Positions 1 through 7,682 of a DNA stretch of 42,872 bases are shown piece by piece. Numbering within the stretch: the stretch's first letter is position 1; each line of letters begins with the position of its first letter. The notes beneath the pieces are model-generated. The model made no database searches and had not been told where the DNA came from. It saw only the letters and a list, made by a program, of their open reading frames with translations. The stretch is from an uncultured bacterium (GTDB lineage Bacteria; Bacillota; Clostridia; Lachnospirales; Lachnospiraceae). A program made the translations under genes and the position numbers. Where the stretch lies: the NCBI GenBank assembly GCA_945828315.1, contig CALZQA010000014.1:1-42872 (forward strand), given 5' to 3'.

Positions 1-330
1 TATTTCACGCGGACTGCTAAATTCTTCCTTTGTAATAGCATACTGTACCTCATCTATCAAAATGTAATACATCATTTCTTTGTCCGCGATTTTTGACCTT
101 ATAAACTTTGACAATTCAGCCGGATCACGATACATAGCATTTATATCATCATCCAGTGCTATGTCAATGATCTGCTCGTCCTTTACTCCCTGTGAAATCA
201 GATAGTCATAGAAAATATTAAACAGAAGATAACTCTTTCCGCATCTTCTTATTCCTGTAATAACCTTGATAAGACCATTTTCCTTTCGACTAATTAATTG
301 ATTCAGATACCTGTCTCTTTTAATATGCAT
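1..330 (-). CDS. AAA+ ATPase of the AAA_14/DUF4143 type (partial)
   Basis: This is the N-terminal part of an ATPase; the C-terminus lies beyond the window edge. The reading frame shows a Walker A motif GIRRCGKS near residue 25 and a Walker B motif ILIDEVQ near residue 88, separated by a stretch starting LLFNIFYDYLI. This order is typical of the AAA_14 plus DUF4143 family of stand-alone ATPases common in gut anaerobes; their role is poorly known. I chose the ATG at 330 (MHIKRDRYL) because GGAG lies nine bases upstream. ATGs at 345 and 339 are in frame, and the frame stays open further upstream through the direct repeat at 343-381, so a longer N-terminus is possible. Confidence 0.75.
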   Translation of the reverse strand, partial: MHIKRDRYLNQLISRKENGLIKVITGIRRCGKSYLLFNIFYDYLISQGVKDEQIIDIALDDDINAMYRDPAELSKFIRSKIADKEMMYYILIDEVQYAITKEEFSSPREI

Positions 331-342
331 ACCTGTCATCTC

Positions 343-381
343 CATTTTAAACTTCGGTGCAATGTCACCTGACATTAAAAT
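343..381. repeat. 39-bp imperfect direct repeat, copy A
   Basis: This copy matches 416-454 at 34 of 39 positions by my count, with a 73-bp period. It begins CATTTTAAACTTCGG and ends TTAAAAT. It contains a short dyad TGTCA-CC-TGACA and lies over the probable leader of the ATPase gene. Read on the minus strand it could encode GDIAPKFKM in frame with the ATPase, so it may be leader sequence, an operator or duplicated coding sequence. Confidence 0.7.
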
Positions 382-415
382 GATTATAGCATAACCGACA
401 CAGAATAACCAGTTT

Positions 416-454
416 CATTTTAAACTTCGGCGCAAAATCACCTAACTTTAAAAT
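416..454. repeat. 39-bp imperfect direct repeat, copy B
   Basis: This is the second copy of the repeat at 343-381, starting CATTTTAAACTTCGG and ending TTTAAAAT. The central dyad seen in copy A is degenerate here. The minus-strand frame again reads GDFAPKFKM. The remaining sequence from 455 to 581 shows no gene or structure I can support. Confidence 0.7.
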
Positions 455-581
455 AGTATTGCCCTTTTTATTTAAACTTATACAGAGGCGATCTTATCAA
501 CTGTTTGTCTCAACATATATGCTCCATTTACCCGATAAACGAAAATTGGAAGAATTTATGCTAAAAGAATTAGAAGAAATA

Positions 582-847
582 TCAGTTCTCCTCAGGTAAT
601 ATTTCTTGTACATTCTCCTCAGTCACTATAGAATTCTCAGAATATTTATAACTGTTAAACGAAATCATACCCACTGCCAACCAAATAATATTTAAAATAA
701 TAATTGCCAACAGTATAATCCCGATGATTCTCCAAATCCTTTTTCCCATTTGCTAACAGTCTGTCTAACAACATTAACTTTTATCGCCAATTCTTCCTGC
801 GTATAACCTTTTGCTTTTCTAATAGTTTTTAGATTTTCGCTGAACAT
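582..847 (-). pseudogene. Xre-family regulator with internal deletion (HTH start plus membrane tail)
   Basis: The ATG at 847 follows a good GGGAGG site and opens with a helix-turn-helix (MFSENLKTIRKAKGYTQEEL, then VVRQTVSKWEKG) that ends at about 737. The original frame then reads only a few unrelated residues and stops. In the next frame the sequence continues as a typical tail of this regulator class: basic KRIWR, a hydrophobic helix IIGIILLAIIILNIIWLAVG, and a polar end closing with TGA at 582. Intact family members carry roughly 60 or more residues between these parts. A frame-shifting internal deletion at about 737 explains both pieces. The truncated HTH is unlikely to be functional. Confidence 0.7.
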
Positions 848-956
848 TTCGTGTCCTCCCATTGTTTTGATGCTCACATTCTACACCATCATCCACTGTT
901 GCCACAAGCAACGCAAATTAACATTAATCGAATCAGGGACACTCCTTTTGCCACGG

Positions 957-1031
957 TCATAGAACTTTGCCTTGAAATTCATCCGCTTCCACCTGCAGAT
1001 CAATGGGCGTAAACTGTGGCTCTCGTTTCAT
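957..1031 (-). CDS. Tiny ORF (24 aa) behind a strong ribosome binding site, unrecognised
   Basis: An AGGAGG sequence lies eight bases before the ATG at 1031, which is as strong a start signal as any in the window. The frame reads MKREPQFTPIDLQ then VEADEFQGKVL and stops. I do not recognise the peptide. It may be the surviving N-terminus of a longer gene removed by a deletion, because the adjoining Xre gene is also cut down. It overlaps the end of the small ORF at 1000-1164. Confidence 0.3.
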   Translation of the reverse strand: MKREPQFTPIDLQVEADEFQGKVL

Positions 1032-1164
1032 CGTCACACCTCCTGATAAAACAATCCGTGCCTATTACAATACCAGAGAAGCCTGCATGGGCAAAAACAG
1101 GAATGCGCACCTGCAAGCCCCATTCCGGATACGGCTTCTTCAGCATAACGGTGTCAGATGCCAT
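1000..1164 (-). CDS. Small ORF (54 aa) after the hydrolase gene, unrecognised
   Basis: The frame runs from ATG at 1164 (MASDTVMLKKPYPEWGL) to TGA at 1000 and lies directly downstream of the alpha/beta hydrolase in the same orientation and frame. A GAGGAG sequence is present, but further from the ATG than usual. There is a mildly hydrophobic middle, IPVFAHAGFSGIVIG. It could be decayed coding sequence rather than a working gene. Confidence 0.2.
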   Translation of the reverse strand: MASDTVMLKKPYPEWGLQVRIPVFAHAGFSGIVIGTDCFIRRCDDETRATVYAH

Positions 1165-1182
1165 GAGCCCGACAAAAGCTCC

Positions 1183-1911
1183 TCACTGTCCGATGAACAC
1201 CGAGATCGCATCTGCGGTTTGACGAACCTGTTCCTCGCCCGAAATAGTGGGAACACCGTCGCCATCCTGCGGCCCGTAGCTGCCAAACTGAGCGTGGCAG
1301 CCGCCATTCAGCACCAATTCCGCAGTATCTGCCGGAAGATTTTCACGATTCTTTTCATAAGCTTCCCGATTCATTACGCCGTCCTCCGAGCCATAAACAG
1401 AAAGCACCCGCAGTGGTGTCTGAGTGAGATCCTTTGTAGAATAAGCTGCCAGCAGGATCAATCCATCGAAGTCCTCGTAATGCGCTGCAACATAGTTTGC
1501 AGCCATCGCGCCGCCCAGAGAATGTCCGGCCATGTACCAGGCGGTGATCTCCGGATGCTCTTGTTGGAGTCCGTCCGCGGCGTCAGCATCCAGCACCGCC
1601 AGATTGCCTGGCATCTGCACCAGTGCGCAGCAGATCCCTTGTTTGGCGCAGATTCGCAGCAATGGTGCATAGGCCGTATACTCCACCTTACCGCCGGGGT
1701 AAAATATCAGCCCAGTCGTCGGCTTTTCTGGGATAAACCAAGTCACATTCCTGTCTTGCTCTATCTGCACACCATCAGTCTTTACGGCCATAACTTCCAT
1801 GGCTATCTCATCAGCGTGATAGTAATCGGACACATAGGCATAGCCGCCGATTCCAATAGCAAGAAGCACGGTTAGGCATACGGTAAGTACGGTTTTTGTT
1901 GTTTTCTTCAT
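1183..1911 (-). CDS. Membrane-anchored alpha/beta hydrolase
   Basis: This is a 242-residue hydrolase with an N-terminal hydrophobic helix (about residues 8-26), which suggests an outward-facing anchored enzyme. The catalytic fold shows FYPGGKVEYTAYAP early, the nucleophile elbow AGHSLGG with Ser131, an acidic residue in GSEDGV (Asp177) and a His in GGCHAQFG (His206), so the triad appears complete. The size fits small single-domain family members. The substrate cannot be told from sequence; esterase or lipase-like activity is likely. AGAGGTGA lies just before the ATG at 1911. The gene stands behind the trpB2 terminator and so probably has its own promoter. Confidence 0.75.
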   Translation of the reverse strand: MKKTTKTVLTVCLTVLLAIGIGGYAYVSDYYHADEIAMEVMAVKTDGVQIEQDRNVTWFIPEKPTTGLIFYPGGKVEYTAYAPLLRICAKQGICCALVQMPGNLAVLDADAADGLQQEHPEITAWYMAGHSLGGAMAANYVAAHYEDFDGLILLAAYSTKDLTQTPLRVLSVYGSEDGVMNREAYEKNRENLPADTAELVLNGGCHAQFGSYGPQDGDGVPTISGEEQVRQTADAISVFIGQ

Positions 1912-1970
1912 ATTTCACCTCTGATTCAGCAATACACGCCGACTTCCTTTGTAAATACAGCCCTGAAATA

Positions 1971-2007
1971 GAAAACAAAACACCGCGACATGCGGTGTTT
2001 CGTTTTC
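1971..2007 (-). terminator. Terminator of the trpB2 gene
   Basis: Sixteen-base arms around a short loop (AACACCGC / GCGGTGTT core) are followed on the minus strand by a T-rich stretch. It lies 20 bases beyond the trpB2 stop codon. Confidence 0.8.
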
Positions 2008-2027
2008 TATGTAAGCATTTAATTTTT

Positions 2028-3395
2028 TTAGAACTTCGGCAGACCGTCAAATCCCACCTGCAGATCTGCATCCGTCGGGATGTAATCGCTCATCTCTCCG
2101 TTGTGGAACTTCTCATATGCCACCATATCAAAATATCCGGTTCCGGTCAGACCGAACAGGATCGTCTTCTCCTCGCCGGTCTCCTTGCACTTCATTGCCT
2201 CATCGATGGCAACGCGGATCGCATGGGAACTCTCTGGTGCAGGAAGGATACCTTCCACCCGTGCGAACTGCTCAGCAGCTGCAAATACAGAAGTCTGTTC
2301 CACCGCGCGTGCCTCCATGAGACCCTCATCGTACAACTCGGATAAGGTGGAGCTCATGCCGTGGTAACGCAGACCGCCTGCATGGTTCGGAGAAGGAATA
2401 AATCCGCTTCCCAGCGTATACATCTTTGCCAGCGGGCAAACCATTCCGGTATCGCAGAAATCATATGCATATTTTCCTCTGGTCAGGCTCGGGCAGCTTG
2501 CAGGTTCTACTGCGATAAACTGATAGTCAGCCTCACCCCTCAACTTCTCACCCATAAACGGAGAGATCAGTCCGCCGAGGTTGGAACCGCCACCTGCACA
2601 TCCGATAATGATATCCGGCTTGATGCCGTATTTGTCCATAGCGATCTTTGTCTCCACACCAATGATGGACTGGTGCAGGAGAACCTGATTCAACACGCTT
2701 CCAAGTACATAGCGATAACCTTCCGTATGTGTTGCCACCTCTACCGCCTCGGAGATGGCACAACCAAGGCTTCCGGTCGTTCCCGGATGCTCTGCCAGGA
2801 TCTTCTTTCCGATCTCTGTCGTTTCAGAAGGAGACGGTGTCACGCTTGCGCCGTAGGTGCGCATCACCTCACGGCGGAAGGGCTTCTGCTCGTAAGAACA
2901 TTTTACCATGAATACCTTACAGTCCAGATCAAAGTAAGAACATGCCATAGACAGCGCGGTTCCCCACTGACCTGCTCCGGTCTCCGTGGTCACACCCTTT
3001 AAGCCCTGCTTCTTTGCGTAGTACGCCTGCGCGATCGCAGAGTTTAACTTATGGCTGCCGCTGGTGTTATTTCCCTCAAATTTGTAGTAGATCTTCGCAG
3101 GCGTGCCCAGCTTCTTTTCCAGACAGTACGCACGTACCAGCGGAGCCGGACGATACATTTTGTAAAAGTCCTGGATCTCCTCGGGGATCGGGATATAACG
3201 GTCGTCGTTGTTCAGCTCCTGCTTCACAAGCTCATCGCAAAATACAGTTCCCAACTCTTCTGCCGTCATCGGTTCGTGTGATGCCGGATTTAAAAGCGGC
3301 GCCGGCTTGATCTTCATATCCGCCCGCACATTATACCAGTCTTTGGGCATCTCGCTCTCTTCCAGATAAATTTTGTAAGGAATCTTTTTCTCCAT
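2028..3395 (-). CDS. trpB: TrpB2-type tryptophan synthase beta chain
   Basis: This PLP enzyme makes L-tryptophan from indole and serine in the cytoplasm. The 455-residue length and the N-terminal extension (PKDWYNVRADM, then RPAPLVRAYCLEK) mark the TrpB2 class, which is longer than the TrpA-partnered TrpB1. The PLP lysine is in GSHKLNSA (Lys116), followed by ETGAGQWG, and the phosphate-binding loop is GCAGGGSNLGG. No trpA or other trp biosynthetic gene is nearby, as is usual for stand-alone TrpB2, which is thought to salvage free indole or serve in side pathways. GGGAGG precedes the ATG. trpS lies 68 bases upstream in the same direction, so the two may be cotranscribed. Confidence 0.93.
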   Translation of the reverse strand: MEKKIPYKIYLEESEMPKDWYNVRADMKIKPAPLLNPASHEPMTAEELGTVFCDELVKQELNNDDRYIPIPEEIQDFYKMYRPAPLVRAYCLEKKLGTPAKIYYKFEGNNTSGSHKLNSAIAQAYYAKKQGLKGVTTETGAGQWGTALSMACSYFDLDCKVFMVKCSYEQKPFRREVMRTYGASVTPSPSETTEIGKKILAEHPGTTGSLGCAISEAVEVATHTEGYRYVLGSVLNQVLLHQSIIGVETKIAMDKYGIKPDIIIGCAGGGSNLGGLISPFMGEKLRGEADYQFIAVEPASCPSLTRGKYAYDFCDTGMVCPLAKMYTLGSGFIPSPNHAGGLRYHGMSSTLSELYDEGLMEARAVEQTSVFAAAEQFARVEGILPAPESSHAIRVAIDEAMKCKETGEEKTILFGLTGTGYFDMVAYEKFHNGEMSDYIPTDADLQVGFDGLPKF

Positions 3396-3463
3396 CTTTT
3401 ACCTCCCAATCGACATCCTATTTTATAAAGCAATTCAGCCTTATTTTGATTACGCTGTTGCTC

Positions 3464-4558
3464 CTAATTTTTACCGTACTTCTCCATCTGTTCCTTGATG
3501 AGCGCTGCATCATCAAAATAATTGATCTTCATCGCCGCACGCACTTTGGAAAGTGTTTCGGCTGCTACCTTTTCTGCTTCCTCTGATCCTTTTTTCAGGA
3601 TCTCGTAAACTGCAGGGATATCCTTCTCCCACTGCGCTCTGCGCGCACGGATCGGAGCCAGTTCTGACTGCATCACATTATTTAAGAATTTCTTTACCTT
3701 CACGTCTCCAAGACCACCGCGCTTATAGTGCTCCTCCAGCTCCTCGATACCGGCGTACTCCGGTAAAAATTCTGCAAAATGCTCCGGACGGGAAAATGCC
3801 TCCAGATAAATAAATACCGGATTGCCTTCCACCTTTCCGGGATCGGACACCTTCAAGTGATTCGGATCGGTGAACATGGACATGATCTTTGTGCGCACTT
3901 CCTCCTCGGTATCTGAGAGGTAGATGCAATTGTTCAGCGACTTACTCATCTTTGCCTTACCATCAATACCCGGCAGACGCATACATGCCTGATTATCCGG
4001 CAGCATGATCTGAGGCATCGTCAGTGTCTCCCCATACACGCTGTTGAACTTGTGCACGATCTCGCGGCACTGCTCCAGCATCGGCATCTGGTCTTCTCCG
4101 ACGGGCACTGTGGTTGCCTGAAAAGCGGTAATGTCTGCCGCCTGACTGATCGGATAGGTGAAAAATCCCACCGGAATACTCGCCTCAAAATTACGCATTT
4201 GAATCTCTGCTTTTACAGTCGGATTGCGCTGCAAACGGGCTACCGTTACGAGATTCATATAGTAAAAACTGAGCTCTGTCAACTCCGGGATCATCGACTG
4301 AATGAACAGGGTGGATTTCTCCGGATCCAGTCCGCAGGAAAGATAATCCAATGCCACCTCAACGATATTCTGACGCACCTTCTCGGGATTGTCCGCATTA
4401 TCCGTCAGCGCCTGCGCGTCCGCGATCATAATGTAGATCTTGTCAAATTCACCGGAATTCTGCAGCTCTACTCTGCGGCGCAGGGAGCCCACATAATGTC
4501 CTACATGGAGCCGTCCGGTGGGGCGGTCTCCGGTCAAAATAATCTTTGCCATTTTCAT
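3464..4558 (-). CDS. trpS: Tryptophanyl-tRNA synthetase
   Basis: This class Ic synthetase charges tRNA-Trp. The HIGH-type signature appears as GRLHVGHYVGS near residue 16 and the KMSKS loop as GKAKMSKSLNN near residue 206. At 364 residues it is slightly longer than the common 330-340. The start at 4558 follows AGAAGAGG; a second in-frame ATG two codons later is possible. It lies 77 bases after hypB and 68 bases before trpB2, all on the minus strand. I see no T-box leader in the short upstream gap, so control of this copy is probably not by tRNA-sensing attenuation at this position. Confidence 0.95.
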   Translation of the reverse strand: MKMAKIILTGDRPTGRLHVGHYVGSLRRRVELQNSGEFDKIYIMIADAQALTDNADNPEKVRQNIVEVALDYLSCGLDPEKSTLFIQSMIPELTELSFYYMNLVTVARLQRNPTVKAEIQMRNFEASIPVGFFTYPISQAADITAFQATTVPVGEDQMPMLEQCREIVHKFNSVYGETLTMPQIMLPDNQACMRLPGIDGKAKMSKSLNNCIYLSDTEEEVRTKIMSMFTDPNHLKVSDPGKVEGNPVFIYLEAFSRPEHFAEFLPEYAGIEELEEHYKRGGLGDVKVKKFLNNVMQSELAPIRARRAQWEKDIPAVYEILKKGSEEAEKVAAETLSKVRAAMKINYFDDAALIKEQMEKYGKN

Positions 4559-4635
4559 GTACCTCTTCTAAAATTATATATTTACACGGAATCGTTTCTT
4601 ATTGCACAGTTCCGATGCCCAATTCCACTGTACGC

Positions 4636-5316
4636 TTACGCCAGCGACCGCTGGTAATCGACCACCTCACGGCGTAGCCAGTCGACCCAGGCGTCAAAGC
4701 CCTCCCCCGTTTTTGCGGAAACAAAAATAACTTCCGCCTTCGGGTTAAGCCTGTGAATACGTTCTACAACCGCATCCTTGTCAAAATCATCAAACACGCA
4801 CAGCGTGTCGCATTTGTTGATGAGCACTACATCGCAGATTGTAAACATGAGTGGATATTTTAACGGCTTGTCATCGCCTTCGGGAACGGATAATATCATC
4901 GCATTTTTTGTGCTTCCCGTATCAAATTCCGCCGGGCAGACAAGATTTCCGACATTTTCCAGCACCACCAGATCCAGATCACTCGTACCGAATTCGCGAA
5001 TGCCCTGACGTGTCATGTCCGCGTCCAGATGACACATACCGCCGGTATGGATCTGTATCGCCCGTGCACCGGTCTCCGAGATTGTCTTTGCATCCACATC
5101 CGAATCAATGTCCGCCTCCATGATCCCAATCTTCATCTCATCCTTCAGGGCATCGATCGTCCGCTTTAACGTCGTTGTCTTTCCCGCGCCCGGTGAGGAC
5201 ATCAGATTCAGCAGAAACGTTTTTTCCGCTTTCAACTCTTCCCGTAGCTTATTTGCATCAGCATCATTATCCTCGAAAATGCTGCGTTTTACTTCAATGA
5301 CTCTGAAATCCGCCAT
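4636..5316 (-). CDS. hypB: HypB-type nickel-handling GTPase
   Basis: HypB delivers nickel to [NiFe]-hydrogenase precursors using GTP. The 226-residue protein shows a P-loop SSPGAGKTT (residues 40-48), EADIDSDVDA, the metal-site stretch HTGGMCHLDA (Cys95, His96), ENVGNLVCPAEFD (Cys127) and the G4 motif NKCD (167-170). It lacks a histidine-rich N-terminal nickel store. I chose the ATG at 5316 (MADFRVIEV) with an AAAGGAG site; a GTG at 5337 is less likely. No hypA, hypC-F or hydrogenase gene is in the window. An alternative nickel client such as urease is possible. Confidence 0.88.
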   Translation of the reverse strand: MADFRVIEVKRSIFEDNDADANKLREELKAEKTFLLNLMSSPGAGKTTTLKRTIDALKDEMKIGIMEADIDSDVDAKTISETGARAIQIHTGGMCHLDADMTRQGIREFGTSDLDLVVLENVGNLVCPAEFDTGSTKNAMILSVPEGDDKPLKYPLMFTICDVVLINKCDTLCVFDDFDKDAVVERIHRLNPKAEVIFVSAKTGEGFDAWVDWLRREVVDYQRSLA

Positions 5317-5405
5317 CGTACAGATATCTCCTTTCACAACCTCTCAGTGTCTTCTTTCTGATACCATGATCACAGACATTGTCTTTAGACACTGCACTAT
5401 GTCTG

Positions 5406-5434
5406 ATTTTAACACGCTCCAGCGTTAAAAGCAA
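5406..5434 (-). promoter_or_regulatory. Predicted promoter of hypB
   Basis: On the minus strand TTGCTT (5434-5429) and TAAAAT (5411-5406) are separated by exactly 17 bases, about 90 bases before the hypB start. The spacer contains an imperfect dyad (AACGCT/AGCGT). Confidence 0.5.
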
Positions 5435-5458
5435 GCGATCCCCCTAAAACGCCGGTCA

Positions 5459-5491
5459 AAAAGAAAAGGCGTAAGCACACACTTACGCCTT
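5459..5491 (-). terminator. Terminator of the AGCS symporter gene
   Basis: A ten-base perfect stem AAGGCGTAAG / CTTACGCCTT with a six-base loop is followed on the minus strand by TTTTCTTTTT, 17 bases past the symporter stop. Confidence 0.85.
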
Positions 5492-5507
5492 ATTTCTGCT
5501 TTCAGAA

Positions 5508-7013
5508 TTAATCCTCGTCTGACAGACGCTTCTCCTGCTCCCGCTGAATGTCCTCAAAGAACGACAGCATCGGCTTCACGGATTTGTCACCCTTGAACAC
5601 ACGCTTTGCGTAATTGTTCGTGATGGCCATGACCGTTCCGGACAGTGTGATCACACCGATCAGGTTCGGGATCGCCATCAGACCGTTGAATGTATCTGAC
5701 AGATCGATAACAAGGGATGCATCCAGTGCAGAGCCTGCAACGATGATCACGATAAAGATCACCTTGTAAATGATCGTCGCTTTTGTTCCGAATAAAAACT
5801 CCCATGCCTTTGTGCCATAGTAGCTCCAGCCAAGCACGGTAGAAAATGCAAACAATGTGATGGCGATCGCGATAAAAATACCGCCGAAGCTGCCGAAGCA
5901 CTTGGTAAACGCCTCTGTCGCAAGACCGAGCTTTGTCGCGCCACTTAAGGATGCGCCGGTATCCAGATCCACGATACCGGTCGTCAGGATCACAAGTGCG
6001 GTCAATGTACATACAATGATCGTATCAAAAAACACTTCGAAAATTCCCCAGAGACCCTGTGTCACAGGCTCTTTCACGTTGGAAGCGGAATGTACCATAA
6101 CGGAAGAACCAAGTCCTGCCTCGTTAGAGAACACGCCTCGCTTAAAGCCCCAGGTCATTGCCTGCTTGATCACGGCACCGCCGACACCGCCGGCTGCTGC
6201 CTTCAGGCTGAATGCGTGACTGAAGATAGAAGCGAATGCAGGAATGATCATCTTGTAGTTCATTACAACAATGATCAGACTTCCCAGTATGTAAAAGATT
6301 GCCATGAACGGAACGATCTTCTCGTTTGCCTTTGCGATACGTGTGAGGCCGCCAATGATAACCAGGGCAGCGAGCACTGCAACAGCAATACCGGTCACCA
6401 GTCCACCGGTCTTGGAATCAACAGCGAAGCCGAATGCATGCAGCACAGACTCACGGATGGAGGTCACCTGACCCATGTTTCCAATACCGAAAGATGCGAA
6501 TACTGCAAAGATAGAGAACAGGATCGCCAGGATCTTTCCGACCTGCTTGCAGCCCTTCTTGCTTCCGAGGCCGTCACGCAGATAGTACATTGCGCCGCCG
6601 GACCACTCGCCCTTCTCATTTCTGCGACGGAAGAAAATGCCGAGTACATTCTCGGAATAATTTGTCATCATACCGACGATGGCCGCCAGCCACATCCAGA
6701 ACACTGCTCCGGTACCACCCATCGTGATCGCATATGCGATACCGGCAATATTTCCTGTTCCGATCGTGGCGGACAATGCCGTACAGAGCGCCTGAAACTG
6801 TGAAATGGATTTTTCATCCTTATTGTTTAAAATATCTTTTTTGCGAAACAGTCCACCGATCGTCTCTTTGATCATATGACCAAAGTGTGTGAACTGGAAG
6901 AACTTTGTCAGCACGGTCATCAAAACACCGGTGCCGATCAGCAGCGTCAGTGCAGGAACACCCCACACAATGTTGTTTATGAGACCATTGATCTCAGCAA
7001 TTTTGTCAACCAT
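5508..7013 (-). CDS. AGCS-family sodium:amino acid (alanine/glycine) symporter
   Basis: This 501-residue inner-membrane protein imports small neutral amino acids with sodium. Family marks are the N-terminal VWGVPALTLLIGTGV, FQALCTALSATIGTGNIAG, NYSENVLGIFFRRR and FKRGVFSNEAGLGSS, with about ten hydrophobic helices. The charged C-terminus (KRLSDED) is cytoplasmic. GAAGGAG precedes the ATG. A TTGACA is seen at 7083-7078 on the minus strand, but the matching -10 (TAAGGT) is poor. The gene is monocistronic, with its own terminator before hypB. Confidence 0.93.
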   Translation of the reverse strand: MVDKIAEINGLINNIVWGVPALTLLIGTGVLMTVLTKFFQFTHFGHMIKETIGGLFRKKDILNNKDEKSISQFQALCTALSATIGTGNIAGIAYAITMGGTGAVFWMWLAAIVGMMTNYSENVLGIFFRRRNEKGEWSGGAMYYLRDGLGSKKGCKQVGKILAILFSIFAVFASFGIGNMGQVTSIRESVLHAFGFAVDSKTGGLVTGIAVAVLAALVIIGGLTRIAKANEKIVPFMAIFYILGSLIIVVMNYKMIIPAFASIFSHAFSLKAAAGGVGGAVIKQAMTWGFKRGVFSNEAGLGSSVMVHSASNVKEPVTQGLWGIFEVFFDTIIVCTLTALVILTTGIVDLDTGASLSGATKLGLATEAFTKCFGSFGGIFIAIAITLFAFSTVLGWSYYGTKAWEFLFGTKATIIYKVIFIVIIVAGSALDASLVIDLSDTFNGLMAIPNLIGVITLSGTVMAITNNYAKRVFKGDKSVKPMLSFFEDIQREQEKRLSDED

Positions 7014-7104
7014 AACGTTACTCCTTCACTTTTTTATTACTTTACTTCTTTAAAACCTTAAAGGAAAATTCTCATTTTGTCAAGGAAAGACGCTATTTTT
7101 TGAC

Positions 7105-7129
7105 AAACACCTAAAAAAAACAGGTGTTT
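7105..7129 (-). terminator. Hairpin at the end of the PH-domain gene
   Basis: An eight-base stem AAACACCT / AGGTGTTT with a poly-A (minus: poly-T) loop overlaps the stop codon of the PH-domain gene. No U-tract follows the stem on the minus strand, so it may be a weak or Rho-assisted terminator. Confidence 0.4.
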
Positions 7130-7515
7130 TAATCCTCGCTGTCCTCATCATCCTCCTCATCTTGTTCTGTCATGAACTCTCGGGATGATACGCGGTTTGC
7201 TCTTCTTGCCTCCTCGATCAGATCGGAAAGCTGATTTTTTACATTCTCAGAATCCTTGATATTTTTGATCTCAAAGTTTTTCATTGTCTTGTCCACAGAA
7301 TTGCAGTGGATCGTACCCAATCCGAAAATGCGCTGCATCAGACTTCTCTTTAAGGAGAGGTCAAGAATGCGGTATAAACGCACCTCGTCCTGATTCTGCG
7401 TAAAAAATCCGGTCTTGATGATCAGCTTTTCCTTGCTCAACTCATACTTTGTGAAGGTCCAGGGCAGACCACACCATACACGTTTCCGGTCCTGCCATAT
7501 AATTTCATGATCCAT
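7129..7515 (-). CDS. Bacterial PH-domain protein (bPH_2/DUF304 type)
   Basis: This is a 128-residue protein with the beta-rich pattern of bacterial PH domains: WQDRKRVWCGLPWTFTKYEL, KLIIKTGFF, then DEVRLYRILDLSLKRSLMQR and IFGLGTIHC. It carries no membrane helix, unlike longer YdbS/YdbT relatives. The last 15 residues are almost purely acidic (EQDEEDDEDSED). Its partner or ligand is unknown. The start at 7515 follows GGAAAGGAG. Its direction is the same as gpsA upstream, with a gap of 167 bases. Confidence 0.82.
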   Translation of the reverse strand: MDHEIIWQDRKRVWCGLPWTFTKYELSKEKLIIKTGFFTQNQDEVRLYRILDLSLKRSLMQRIFGLGTIHCNSVDKTMKNFEIKNIKDSENVKNQLSDLIEEARRANRVSSREFMTEQDEEDDEDSED

Positions 7516-7682
7516 AGTCTTTCTCCTTTCCGGAACTGCTTTGTTCTTTCACAGCCCCAATACAAAAATCCGTTTATCCGTCCTTAATGATCCCATCATA
7601 GCATATCTATCTGCTGCCCGCCAGCATATTCCTTGAATTTTCTCACGGTTTACGCTCCGACCGTTTCTGAGCAGTTACCCTC

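Noticed and set aside
1003-1875. 290-codon plus-strand frame opposite the alpha/beta hydrolase
   Set aside because: It shows no recognisable domain, and the opposite strand encodes a complete hydrolase with Ser, Asp and His in place.
4559-4635. T-box leader before trpS
   Set aside because: The 77-base gap to hypB is too short for a specifier loop plus antiterminator, and no T-box consensus sequence is visible.
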